Source of the DNA: Saprospiraceae bacterium
Lineage (GTDB): Bacteria > Bacteroidota > Bacteroidia > Chitinophagales > Saprospiraceae
DNA length: 64,000 nucleotides
Reading direction: 5' to 3'
Assembly (NCBI GenBank): GCA_019638455.1
Contig: JAHBTU010000001.1
Span: 449,501-513,500 of the forward strand
The translations under genes were made by a program, and so were the position numbers. Below the pieces are notes generated by a model. That model saw nothing but the letters and a program-made list of their open reading frames with translations. It was not told the DNA's origin and ran no database searches. This document shows positions 1-7,737 of the stretch, in pieces (within the stretch, counting starts at the first letter, position 1; every line of letters starts with the position of its first letter).

Positions 1-12
1 AATTGAACGAAA

Positions 13-948
13 TTATCCGTTTTTGGCCGCTCCGCTGTCTTTTGAAAGCACGTTCATCACATTCACAATCCAACGTTCGCTGAATCCCGCAATAAAGGCC
101 ACGATAAAGAAGCCATATTGCGAGCCTAACAAATTCTGGCTCAAAAACGCATCCAACAACCCGGATTTAAAAAGCAGTAGCGTGATGAAAGCGGCAGTGC
201 CACCAATGGCAAGGCGAATGAACGTAATCATGGCGCCCATGATTTGGTCGGGTATTTTCATGTCAAGCGATGAGGCGGTGAGGGTATATGCCATGCTAAA
301 ACTTGCGCCCAACGCGCCCAAGAAAAGCCCGGACACGGCCTCTTCCCAAAAGAGCAATTCGCGTTGCTGGCCTGTGCTGAGCGATTCCATCCAAGCAATG
401 CCAGCGATGACGATGGCTGCCAATAAAAAGGCGAGGGTGCGGAGGCTTGATTTGCGCAGGTTGATTTTGTGATACTTGGTGTTGTAGTGGTCGTCGCGGA
501 GCCTGACGGCTCTGTATAGTCGCTCCGGGTTGGGCGGCTCAATTGCTTCACTGCCCAGTATATCAAGTATGGCTTGCCCACGGCTGCCTCCAATTTTCTT
601 TGCCTCTGTGAGGAGGGATTTGGCTCTTGCCAATCGGCTATCGTCATTTTGCCCCCATATCAAATGCTGCTCTATGAGGTGGATGTAGCTCCAGAACAGC
701 TCGCGCTGACCTGTGGGGAAATACTTCTCTTGCTCGTTTTGCTGCGCCAGCTTGGCATCGGCGAGAATGGATTGCACGGCCAGTATCCACGGCTCCTCTT
801 GGTTTTTTGAATGTCTTTTGAGCCGTTCAAACTCTTTTTCCACATCATAAAGGGCGGTTTCGATGCGGTCGGTCAGCGCGGGGCGCAAGGAGAAGAAGTT
901 GAGCAGGTTGGTGAGAATGTGGGTGATAGTTCTCGTTAGTTTTTTCAT
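13..948 (-). CDS. Hypothetical four-helix membrane protein
   Basis: I do not recognise the family. The protein is 311 residues if started at the ATG at 948; the frame stays open further upstream, but that would run into the next gene. The N-terminal 160 residues are charged and probably cytoplasmic, with an alpha-helical look. The C-terminal half holds about four hydrophobic segments, including LAFLLAAIVIAGIAW, a glycine-rich segment with LFLGALGASFSMAY, and a last one with FFIVAFIAGFSE. It may be co-transcribed with the thioredoxin-fold gene 31 bp upstream. No catalytic motif is visible, so no function is offered. Confidence 0.7.
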   Translation of the reverse strand: MKKLTRTITHILTNLLNFFSLRPALTDRIETALYDVEKEFERLKRHSKNQEEPWILAVQSILADAKLAQQNEQEKYFPTGQRELFWSYIHLIEQHLIWGQNDDSRLARAKSLLTEAKKIGGSRGQAILDILGSEAIEPPNPERLYRAVRLRDDHYNTKYHKINLRKSSLRTLAFLLAAIVIAGIAWMESLSTGQQRELLFWEEAVSGLFLGALGASFSMAYTLTASSLDMKIPDQIMGAMITFIRLAIGGTAAFITLLLFKSGLLDAFLSQNLLGSQYGFFIVAFIAGFSERWIVNVMNVLSKDSGAAKNG

Positions 949-979
949 GGTGGTAGTGGGTTTAGGAAAGTGTGAAGAA

Positions 980-1525
980 TCAGATTTGGCAAATTTCCTC
1001 GTAGTCTGGTCTGTCGTGTGCGTAGCGATGGATGAACGAGTTGCGGATTTCGCCTCGATAGAGCACAAACACGCCAGGCATCTGAAAGCCATCGCCGAGC
1101 TCTTCGTTGTGATAGGTGGCTCCGTGCCCTTCGATGACGGCGGCTTGAAAGCCGCGAATCCAATTCATCAGGCCAAACAACTGTTGCGGAGTACCGCGTC
1201 CCAACCCAAACGCTCGGTAAAACCGCTTGTCGGGGTCGGCGATATGGTCAATGGGGAACAACTTGTATTTCTTAAAAAACTTCTCTGCCGTTCCCTGCTC
1301 TGGGGCCATGTGCACGAATACGATGCGCAAGCCGCGCTTTTCCAACTTGTTGCGCCGCTTGGCGATGTCGCTAATGGCTTCCCGACAAAAAGAACAGCCG
1401 AAAAAGCGCAGAAACACAAGCAACACCGGGCGCTCGTCAGATATTTTTGCTAACGACTCGCCGCCGTTCAACGTCACCATTTCACTCCAAAAAGTGGGTG
1501 GCGGAAGTAAGGGTGTCTCGGTCAT
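980..1525 (-). CDS. AhpC/TSA-like (PRXL2/SelL-type) redox protein
   Basis: This 181-residue protein has the thioredoxin-fold layout of the AhpC/TSA antioxidant group. A beta-strand (PVLLVFLRFF) leads into a GCSFC redox motif (Cys44 and Cys47), and a later MPGVFVLYRGEI strand resembles the cis-Pro strand. Family knowledge suggests a thiol-dependent reductase or peroxidase of unknown substrate, acting in the cytoplasm because no signal peptide is seen. The length is normal for the family. It lies just upstream of the membrane-protein gene on the same strand. A bacterioferritin-comigratory-type peroxiredoxin is less likely because of the CxxC pair. Confidence 0.75.
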   Translation of the reverse strand: MTETPLLPPPTFWSEMVTLNGGESLAKISDERPVLLVFLRFFGCSFCREAISDIAKRRNKLEKRGLRIVFVHMAPEQGTAEKFFKKYKLFPIDHIADPDKRFYRAFGLGRGTPQQLFGLMNWIRGFQAAVIEGHGATYHNEELGDGFQMPGVFVLYRGEIRNSFIHRYAHDRPDYEEICQI

Positions 1526-1595
1526 GATGTTGTGAAATTATACCTTGATTCGCTGGGATTTCTTAGTCCGCCATAATTGACAGAACTTCACGGAT

Positions 1596-1712
1596 GGTTG
1601 CCCCGCGAGGTTGATAAAAGCTTATGTCAAGGCTCAACTAATATCACCTGTCGCATATTTTATCACCGAAAACCAACCTTGCCACAACATTTATCAACCT
1701 CACGGGGCAGCC
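1596..1712. repeat. Inverted repeat, 23-bp arms
   Basis: Arms at 1596-1618 and 1690-1712 match in inverted orientation with two mismatches (GAGGTTGATAAA against TTTATCAACCTC). They flank about 70 bp without a gene, between malate dehydrogenase and the redox gene. The GGTTGATAAA core resembles the repeats near 19.2 and 20.7 kb. Confidence 0.7.
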
Positions 1713-1728
1713 TTTCTAAAACGTTCGT

Positions 1729-2664
1729 TTAGAGCAATTTCATCGCGTCCAAGGCATCGGCCACCTCTTTCACGGCAGCGGCAGATTTGTGGAGCGATTC
1801 CAGCTCGTCTTTTTTCAGGCGCAATTTCACGATTTCCAGCACGCCCTTGCGACCCAGTTTGACGGGCGCGCCGACGAAGATATCCTTCAATTTGTACTGG
1901 CCGTTGAGCCGAACGCAACATGGGTAGATGCGCTTTTCATCTTTCAGTATGGAAATGGCCATTTGGGCCGCTGCTGCGCCGGGCGCATACCATGCGGAAG
2001 TGCCCATCAAGTTGACCAATTCGCCGCCGCCAAATTTGGTGCGCTCTATGATGGCTTCGAGTTTGTCTTTGCGAATCATTTCCGTCACTGGTATGCCGCT
2101 CACGGTGGTGTAGCGAGGCAGCGGCACCATAGTGTCGCCGTGACCACCCATGAGCATGGCTTGAATGTCTTTGGGCGATACGTCGAGGGCTTCGGCGAGG
2201 AAGGCGCGGTAACGTGCCGTATCGAGCACGCCGGCCATGCCGAGCACCCGTTTGTCGCTCAGGCCAGAGGCTTTCCAGCAAGCGTAGGTCATCACGTCGA
2301 GTGGGTTGGATACGACGATGATGATGGGGTTTTTGGTGTGCTTGAGGATGTTTTGCGTGACGGACACCACGATTTTGGCATTGGTGGAAATAAGGTCGTC
2401 GCGGCTCATGCCGGGCTTGCGCGGCACGCCTGCCGTGATGATGACAATGTCCGAGTTGGCGGTGAGCGCGTAGTCGTCGCCCCCGTTCACGCGCGTCGAA
2501 TAACCGTCCACAGGTGCTTGCTGCCAAGTGTCGAGGGCTTTGCCTTTGGCCATATTCCCTTGAATGTCAATCAGTACGACTTCGTTTACAATGTCTTCGT
2601 GGGCGAGCACGTTTGCGCAGGTAGCGCCTACATTGCCGGCGCCGACGACAGTAATTTTACTCAT
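1729..2664 (-). CDS. mdh: Malate dehydrogenase
   Basis: NAD-dependent malate dehydrogenase (malate to oxaloacetate, TCA cycle, cytoplasm), 311 residues, the normal length for the LDH-like MDH type. The N-terminal Rossmann motif GAGNVGAT spans residues 8-15, with Asp33 in VLIDIQG favouring NAD. The substrate-binding and catalytic residues can be read: Arg82 and Arg88 in GVPRKPGMSR, Asn120 in VSNPLD, Arg151, and catalytic His175 in GGHGDTMVPL. The ATG start directly precedes the first beta-strand. It appears to be a stand-alone gene with inverted repeats downstream. Confidence 0.97.
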   Translation of the reverse strand: MSKITVVGAGNVGATCANVLAHEDIVNEVVLIDIQGNMAKGKALDTWQQAPVDGYSTRVNGGDDYALTANSDIVIITAGVPRKPGMSRDDLISTNAKIVVSVTQNILKHTKNPIIIVVSNPLDVMTYACWKASGLSDKRVLGMAGVLDTARYRAFLAEALDVSPKDIQAMLMGGHGDTMVPLPRYTTVSGIPVTEMIRKDKLEAIIERTKFGGGELVNLMGTSAWYAPGAAAAQMAISILKDEKRIYPCCVRLNGQYKLKDIFVGAPVKLGRKGVLEIVKLRLKKDELESLHKSAAAVKEVADALDAMKLL

Positions 2665-2787
2665 TCGTTAAGGCTTTGAATATTTGGTGAAAAGTTGCTG
2701 TTGTTGGCGGGCAAAAGTAGAGAAAAGTTTGCGTAGGGAAGCAAACAGGCTGTTTTGAACTGAAAAATTGCGGGTAGTGTCAAACTT

Positions 2788-3498
2788 TTACAATCGTGGC
2801 TTGTGCAGGAGATAATGCACCACTTCGTCTTGGTGGTTCATCAAGATTTGGCCGCGGATGTAGTCGCCGATTTCCTCTGGAAAATACCAATCCTCTTCGC
2901 CGTGTCCGCGTTTCAGGCGGTCGCGGGTTTTCATGGGGCCTAAAATCAGTTCGTACACCTTGATGCCGGTGCGGTCCACTTCTCTGGCCAAAGTTTGCAT
3001 CAGCGACTTCTGCGCGGCAGCGGTCATTGCTACCGGGCCTGCCATCGGGAAGGCTTCTTCGGCGCTGAATCCGTTGATGTGAAAATAATAGCCGCTGTCG
3101 GGGTTCAACATGGGCACCAGCGTCTTGATAGCCAAGAAGTGGCTCGTCAGGTTGTCGCGCAAGATGCGCTCCCAATCGCTCACCGGATAACCGTAAAGCG
3201 GATAGCCCTGATGCCAACCGCCGAGCGACGCCACCGCGATGTCTATGAATTTATACTGTTGACTGAGAAATTCCGCGAGTTCGCGGGCGCTCTCCTCGTT
3301 GTTCACAGAGCCTTTGCGGATGAGCAGGTTCGCAGCCAATTCGGGGCCGACGTATGCTTGCAGCCGCTCTATTTTGTGGTCTGAGCGAGTGGGCACCACG
3401 ACGGATGCTCCCGCGCTCAACAGAGACTTGACGATGCCTTCGCCTACTCCTCCGGTGCCGCCCAGCACGACGGCCGTTTTGTTGGATAACGCAGCCAT
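2788..3498 (-). CDS. SDR-family oxidoreductase lacking the canonical YxxxK tyrosine
   Basis: A short-chain dehydrogenase/reductase of 236 residues. The nucleotide-binding motif GGTGGVGEG lies near residues 13-21, followed by an SDR-like core (IAVASLGGW; DNLTSHFLAIKTLVPML). Where SDRs carry YxxxK, this protein reads VAMTAAAQKSL: the lysine is present but the tyrosine is alanine, and the preceding segment (YYFHINGFSAEE) is unusual. It may be an atypical or non-catalytic SDR. I chose the ATG at 3498, because the in-frame TTG at 3522 falls inside the terminal repeat of the insertion element upstream. Confidence 0.85.
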   Translation of the reverse strand: MAALSNKTAVVLGGTGGVGEGIVKSLLSAGASVVVPTRSDHKIERLQAYVGPELAANLLIRKGSVNNEESARELAEFLSQQYKFIDIAVASLGGWHQGYPLYGYPVSDWERILRDNLTSHFLAIKTLVPMLNPDSGYYFHINGFSAEEAFPMAGPVAMTAAAQKSLMQTLAREVDRTGIKVYELILGPMKTRDRLKRGHGEEDWYFPEEIGDYIRGQILMNHQDEVVHYLLHKPRL

Positions 3499-3519
3499 AT
3501 TTTGGCGCCCGTTGGTTAT

Positions 3520-3830
3520 CAATGGTTCGTGAAGAATTTGAATAGTGACAAAATGACCCTACAACTGGACATTTTTCACACAACGCCACAACGATGTGAA
3601 GTGCAAAGCGGGTAGTATCAATTCGTTGTGTCGTCGTGGCGTTGTGTGAGATAAAAATGTCCGGTAGTATGCAAAATGACTTAATTTTTTGAATTTCAAC
3701 ATCTCGAAAGCACTCGTGACGTAGTTGGAGTGAACGATGATATTTTTTTGCGCAGTTGGGGAACCTACAAAAAATAAGTGATTTGCGAACATCAATTGAC
3801 CATATAATTCAAATTCTTCACGAACCATTG
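3520..3830. mobile_element. MITE-like non-coding insertion, 24-bp perfect terminal inverted repeats, 5-bp TSD
   Basis: A 311-bp element bounded by identical 24-bp terminal inverted repeats (3520-3543 and 3807-3830; outer ends CAATGGTTCGTG and CACGAACCATTG). It is flanked by the direct repeat GTTAT (3515-3519 and 3831-3835). Inside, a second imperfect inverted repeat (3567-3589 with 3636-3662, containing CACACAACGCCAC) would fold a stable stem. The only open frame inside is an 89-codon one starting within a terminal repeat, which looks fortuitous. The element fills the intergenic space between the SDR and cold-shock genes, 22 bp before the SDR start. Confidence 0.75.
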
Positions 3831-3893
3831 GTTATGGAATGCGAGAAGAATAAGTGGTTGGGTTGACTTGTTGCTCAATGCAAGCGGAAGGGG

Positions 3894-4352
3894 TTATTTT
3901 TCCAGACTTACGTTCACGGCATTTGCCCCCTTGGGGCCCATTTCCACTTCAAAAGTTACCCGGTCATTCTCCCGGATGGTGCCGTTGATGTTGTTGATGT
4001 GGACAAAAACGCTTTCTTTCGTCTCCGCATCCACGATGAAACCATAGCCCTTTTCGTCGTTGAAAAACTTGACCCTGCCACGACGTGTCGTTTCTTCCTC
4101 CTCGACGTAGCGGGATGATGCGCCGAGCACAATGTCTTCGACCTTAATCTCTTTGCGTTTGGAAGGGTCGGGCGGGGTAGAAGTGAGGTTGCCGTTTTCG
4201 TCCACATATGAAATCATGTCCTCGAAACTCTTGGTGCCGCCTTCGAGCTTGTCGGCCTTGCGCTGTTCGCGGCGCTCTTGCTTTTCCTGATTTTTCTTTT
4301 GACGTTTTTTTTCTTTCTCTTTCTTGTTGAAAGAGTCTTGTGATTTGGCCAT
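3894..4352 (-). CDS. Cold-shock-domain protein with basic N-terminal extension
   Basis: The C-terminal 60-65 residues form a cold-shock domain with RNP motifs: GRVKFFNDEKGYGFI (RNP1 region) and ESVFVHINNI (RNP2 region), ending in a beta-barrel closing strand. The first 45 residues are almost entirely Lys, Glu, Gln and Arg, and are probably disordered and RNA-binding. At 152 residues it is about twice the length of a simple Csp; this extended form is common in Bacteroidota. The expected role is RNA chaperone in the cytoplasm. The start ATG at 4352 is the only one before the lysine-rich run. Confidence 0.9.
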   Translation of the reverse strand: MAKSQDSFNKKEKEKKRQKKNQEKQERREQRKADKLEGGTKSFEDMISYVDENGNLTSTPPDPSKRKEIKVEDIVLGASSRYVEEEETTRRGRVKFFNDEKGYGFIVDAETKESVFVHINNINGTIRENDRVTFEVEMGPKGANAVNVSLEK

Positions 4353-4405
4353 ATTTTATTTTTAGTGAAAAAATTGATTTCCGCCTGAAAGCGGAAGCGC
4401 CTGCC

Positions 4406-4591
4406 TCAAAGGTAGCGAATGTCGGGCGATTTGGGTGGGGAAAGATTTTGAAGGGGGAATGCTCCTTGCACTACTATCTCGTGAAAAACCGCAGGCGGAA
4501 TAATGACTCGCCCAAACAACGCCGGGACAAGTTCGAGATGCTCAACAGCGGCGAGATTGATAATAGGAGAGGTGTCGCTGACGACTATCAT
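4406..4591 (-). pseudogene. Truncated PIN-domain toxin (DUF3368-like)
   Basis: The 61-residue product begins MIVVSDTSPIINLA and continues through IIPPAVFHEIV. This is the N-terminal third of DUF3368-type PIN nucleases, including the first acidic residue of the active site (Asp6). Full-length relatives are roughly 150-160 residues and carry further acidic residues, which are missing here: after VVQGAF the sequence becomes unrelated and stops. The start overlaps the stop of the UPF0175 antitoxin gene, the usual arrangement. The toxin is therefore inferred to be a decayed remnant. Confidence 0.6.
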
Positions 4592-4830
4592 AGGCCGATT
4601 TTTTCCAAAGTCGCCAGTTCTTCATGCAGGTCGGACACCTCGTAGTGCAAGTGGATGTCCCTGTCTTTCAACTCTTTTTGGAATTCGAGCCGCGACAAGC
4701 CGACCCACTCCGCCGCCCGCGCCAGCGACATGACCTGCTTTTGGTAAAGCATCACGGCGACATCCAACTTAAAATCTTCAACCGTGTATTTTGAATGCGA
4801 CAAAACCCGGTCGGGAATTTCTAAGACCAT
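4588..4830 (-). CDS. UPF0175-family antitoxin
   Basis: An 80-residue protein with the UPF0175 pattern: an N-terminal strand (MVLEIPDRVL), then a helical DNA-binding-like segment with AVMLYQKQVMSLARAAEWVGLSRLEF. Members of this family typically pair with DUF3368 PIN toxins, which fits the overlapping truncated toxin frame immediately downstream. The antitoxin is full length and could persist as an orphan regulator after toxin loss. Confidence 0.75.
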   Translation of the reverse strand: MVLEIPDRVLSHSKYTVEDFKLDVAVMLYQKQVMSLARAAEWVGLSRLEFQKELKDRDIHLHYEVSDLHEELATLEKIGL

Positions 4831-5639
4831 GATTTTTATGTTTTGGAAAACAAAAGTAAGCGTAATTCAGTAAAATTCACTGCGTGTGCATTGCAAAACA
4901 TCAAACGGCTTTCTCGCTATCTTTGACCCGAAAACGCAACCCTTTGCATGGCCTTCCTCCGAAAATTTCTGATTGTCTTTTTGCTGCTCGTCGCAATGGC
5001 TTCTTTGACGGCCATTTTTGGGCTGACGACAAACTGGGTTTCGGGGCTTGTCGGGCCAGACCAACTGCAACATTTTTTGGGTAAAAACTTCTTTTGGAAA
5101 CTCGCCGGCATTTTGGTTGTGAGCGCAGTTTTGTTGGCGATGCTGACTGTTTATGGTGAAAAATGGCTTTCCAAATCTGAAAATAACATAAAACCCGCCT
5201 CCAAAAACTTCGAGCCAGAAATCCGAGTGGAGGAGAAAAAAGCCACCGCCCAATCGTCGAAAAGCGAGGCGAAAACTGAAAGCAACAATGGCCTTCCGGC
5301 TTGGATGTGGCGGAAATTGCCAGAGTGGTTACAGTGGATTTTAGCCAAAAATGGCTTCATTGAAGCGCATCATCCTTGGAAACCGGCACTTTATCTTTTT
5401 ACCAAAGAAAGAGAGATGTTCCAGAAACATTCGCTTGATGGCTGGATAAATTACATTCAAGTGAAAATTGCGGATGGAGAACGAGAGAAAGATGAGTCCT
5501 CAAAACTGGAATATTTCAGGCTAGCTTGAGGATTATGTAGGTCTGTTACAGAAGTGCTTGAGAAAAAGAATTACCCGGAGTCAGAAAAGATACGCATGGC
5601 TGCTCTCTTTGAAATAGTTAAGAAAAAATATAGGTAGTG

Positions 5640-6116
5640 TCATTTTATGAGTGATATGTTGTAGTTGTAGACGAACAAATGGAGGTACAGTTCGTGCATT
5701 TCATCGGATTTTGAAAAGGATAGCGTTTTTCTGACGAATCGACAAATTCTCTGGCGAAGGGTGTTGTTCCAGCGTTCCACATGAGAAGTTTCCCCGGATT
5801 CTTTTCCCACCATCTTGTGTTTGCCTGTATCAATAACCGCGGCGTATGCCTCCCAAAAATCGCTGAACGTTCGGCATTTTCGATATTCAGGCGGAATCAG
5901 TTCCCAAAACCGCCGACAAGATTGTTCGCTTCGGTCGCCGATGAAAAAAGAGACAATTTGACGTGTTCTGCGGCAAAGTGCTATCCAAACCCAGCGTTTA
6001 AAGTCTTTGCAATAGACAAAAGACCATAATTCATCCAGTTCGAGAACGTCTTTTTTCTTGGCCGGAAGCAACGTGGTCACGATGTCGGGAAGGGACTGCG
6101 CTTTTTTTTTATCCAC
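5640..6116 (-). CDS. insB: IS1 InsB transposase catalytic part (copy 1)
   Basis: The 158-codon frame lies -1 relative to insA and overlaps it by 40 bp at the A-run. It has the IS1 DDE-type catalytic core: LDELWSFV (first Asp), DFWEAYAAVI (second), and a downstream ETSHVERWNN segment with the Glu and conserved RxxR-like residues. It is expected to be expressed as an InsAB fusion by -1 frameshifting. Complete, with no internal stop. Confidence 0.9.
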   Translation of the reverse strand: MDKKKAQSLPDIVTTLLPAKKKDVLELDELWSFVYCKDFKRWVWIALCRRTRQIVSFFIGDRSEQSCRRFWELIPPEYRKCRTFSDFWEAYAAVIDTGKHKMVGKESGETSHVERWNNTLRQRICRFVRKTLSFSKSDEMHELYLHLFVYNYNISLIK

Positions 6117-6352
6117 CTCAGAGCCGTTTGGTGACTGATGCCAAAGGTTCTGGCAAGACCCCGTGACGAACTGCGTTCTTGGGCCGCCCTGACGACCATT
6201 TCTTTAAATTCCTCGCTTTTCCGAAGCGTTTGAAACACCCCGCCGAAGCCGCAAGCCTTGCATTTGTACTTCGGATTGCCTGATGCGTTCGACCCGTTTT
6301 TCACAATGTGTTCAGAGCCACATTTATGGCAGCATTTTACATCTAATACCAT
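6077..6352 (-). CDS. insA: IS1 InsA (copy 1)
   Basis: This 91-residue protein has exactly the usual InsA length when started at MVLDVKCC. It holds a zinc-finger-like arrangement (CHKCG near the start and CKACG about 20 residues on), followed by a helix-turn-helix (GLARTFGISHQTALRWI) that would bind the IS ends. The frame ends shortly after an A9 run in GGATAAAAAAAAAGC. There, a -1 slip would fuse it to InsB to make the active transposase, as in IS1. Confidence 0.9.
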   Translation of the reverse strand: MVLDVKCCHKCGSEHIVKNGSNASGNPKYKCKACGFGGVFQTLRKSEEFKEMVVRAAQERSSSRGLARTFGISHQTALRWIKKKRSPFPTS

Positions 6353-6971
6353 TTCATAAAGTTTGACGCAAAAATACCAAATCACCCCCAAAATGACACT
6401 ACCAAAATATACGGCTTTAGAAAAAGCCAGAGACACTCAAAGACAAGCAGAGTATGATGTAAGGGCTAAGGCGTATTATGACGAAGTTGACCGTAAAAGA
6501 AAGCGTGCTTTTGAAAAACATCGGTTTGAAAATTATATCATTGAAGTTCCGATAGAGTGGGCTATATGGTTTTTTAACGGAAGCTTATGGTACTTCTTTG
6601 GCTGTCCCAAAAGCAAAACTAATAAAATGTATGTAGGGGAAGGAGACCTAATCCAAATAGGAGAGCCGTTTTTCGGAGAATATAGGATTGATTTACGAAG
6701 TCCAATAAGCGGATTAGTAACTCAAAATCCCTATCGCCAATTACAAATCCGGCCAATCATTGGTCAAGATTTGCCAACCGATTTAGGGCTATTCGTGTTT
6801 GGGGATTTGATTGAATATATTGAGAACCTTGAAAGAACTAATCCTGATTGGAACAGCGGATTAAGTAATAAATACCCAAAGGAGGATATTAGAAAAGGCG
6901 TCGAATAACTTAAAAACATCGGTAGTGTCATTTTGGGGGTGATTTGGTATTTTTGCGTCAAACTTTATGAA

Positions 6972-7247
6972 ATGGTATTAGATGTAAAATGCTGCCATAA
7001 ATGTGGCTCTGAACACATTGTGAAAAACGGGTCGAACGCATCAGGCAATCCGAAGTACAAATGCAAGGCTTGCGGCTTCGGCGGGGTGTTTCAAACGCTT
7101 CGGAAAAGCGAGGAATTTAAAGAAATGGTCGTCAGGGCGGCCCAAGAACGCAGTTCGTCACGGGGTCTTGCCAGAACCTTTGGCATCAGTCACCAAACGG
7201 CTCTGAGGTGGATAAAAAAAAAGCGCAGTCCCTTCCCGACATCGTGA
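6972..7247 (+). CDS. insA: IS1 InsA (copy 2)
   Basis: Identical in sequence to the InsA of copy 1: 91 residues, paired CxxC zinc-binding motifs and a C-terminal helix-turn-helix. The ATG at 6972 gives the standard InsA length; the longer upstream GTG reading is not needed. Confidence 0.9.
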   Translation: MVLDVKCCHKCGSEHIVKNGSNASGNPKYKCKACGFGGVFQTLRKSEEFKEMVVRAAQERSSSRGLARTFGISHQTALRWIKKKRSPFPTS

Positions 7248-7684
7248 CCACGTTGCTTCCGGCCAAGAAAAAAGACGTTCTCGAACTGGATGAATTATGG
7301 TCTTTTGTCTATTGCAAAGACTTTAAACGCTGGGTTTGGATAGCACTTTGCCGCAGAACACGTCAAATTGTCTCTTTTTTCATCGGCGACCGAAGCGAAC
7401 AATCTTGTCGGCGGTTTTGGGAACTGATTCCGCCTGAATATCGAAAATGCCGAACGTTCAGCGATTTTTGGGAGGCATACGCCGCGGTTATTGATACAGG
7501 CAAACACAAGATGGTGGGAAAAGAATCCGGGGAAACTTCTCATGTGGAACGCTGGAACAACACCCTTCGCCAGAGAATTTGTCGATTCGTCAGAAAAACG
7601 CTATCCTTTTCAAAATCCGATGAAATGCACGAACTGTACCTCCATTTGTTCGTCTACAACTACAACATATCACTCATAAAATGA
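7208..7684 (+). CDS. insB: IS1 InsB transposase catalytic part (copy 2)
   Basis: Identical to InsB of copy 1, with DDE-type catalytic residues and the -1 frame overlap with insA across an A9 run. Intact. Confidence 0.9.
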   Translation: MDKKKAQSLPDIVTTLLPAKKKDVLELDELWSFVYCKDFKRWVWIALCRRTRQIVSFFIGDRSEQSCRRFWELIPPEYRKCRTFSDFWEAYAAVIDTGKHKMVGKESGETSHVERWNNTLRQRICRFVRKTLSFSKSDEMHELYLHLFVYNYNISLIK

Positions 7685-7737
7685 CACTACCAAAACATCA
7701 AACCAACCATCCATCCAATTGAGCCAGAAAATTAACT

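Larger units (their letters stand above)
5633..6403 (-). mobile_element. IS1-family insertion sequence, copy 1
   Basis: A 771-bp element with ends GGTAGTGTCATTTT (5633) and its complement ending at 6403. It is flanked by a perfect 8-bp target duplication, AAAATATA (5625-5632 and 6404-6411). It carries overlapping insA and insB frames on the minus strand. It appears identical in length and protein sequence to copy 2, in opposite orientation, implying recent transposition. Confidence 0.95.
4948..6908 (+). pseudogene. Interrupted membrane-anchored gene (nonsense codon plus IS1 insertion)
   Basis: An intact-looking N-terminal part (193 codons) has two hydrophobic segments (FLIVFLLLVAMASLTAIFGL and LAGILVVSAVLLAML) and then a charged region. 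It ends at TGA 5527-5529. Removing the IS1 element at 5633-6403 and one 8-bp target copy restores the same frame: codons continue after the TGA through EVLEKKNYPESEK, across the insertion, to a stop at 6906-6908. That gives 394 codons in total with a single internal stop, plausibly TGG to TGA. The C-terminal part includes GEGDLIQIGEPF and RSPISGLV, reminiscent of a biotinyl/lipoyl-like barrel-sandwich fold. The family is unrecognised. The region is clearly AT-richer than its surroundings, suggesting transfer. Confidence 0.7.
6921..7691 (+). mobile_element. IS1-family insertion sequence, copy 2
   Basis: A 771-bp element with the same GGTAGTGTCATTTT ends. It is flanked by the 8-bp duplication AAAACATC (6913-6920 and 7692-7699), so it is an independent insertion 12 bp beyond the stop of the interrupted gene. 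It is oriented opposite to copy 1. The pair bounds about 0.5 kb and could in principle move as a composite unit, but each copy has its own target duplication, so they arrived separately. Confidence 0.95.

Noticed and set aside
3559..3828. 89-codon minus-strand frame within the MITE-like element
   Set aside because: It starts in a terminal repeat, runs through the internal hairpin and has no recognisable protein pattern.
5527..5529. TGA in the interrupted gene as a recoded (read-through) codon
   Set aside because: TGA is used as a normal stop in many genes of the window and no recoding element is visible; a nonsense mutation is simpler.
6404..6920. Composite transposon formed by the two IS1 copies
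   Set aside because: Each IS1 copy has its own distinct 8-bp target duplication, so they inserted independently; the outer flanks do not share a duplication.
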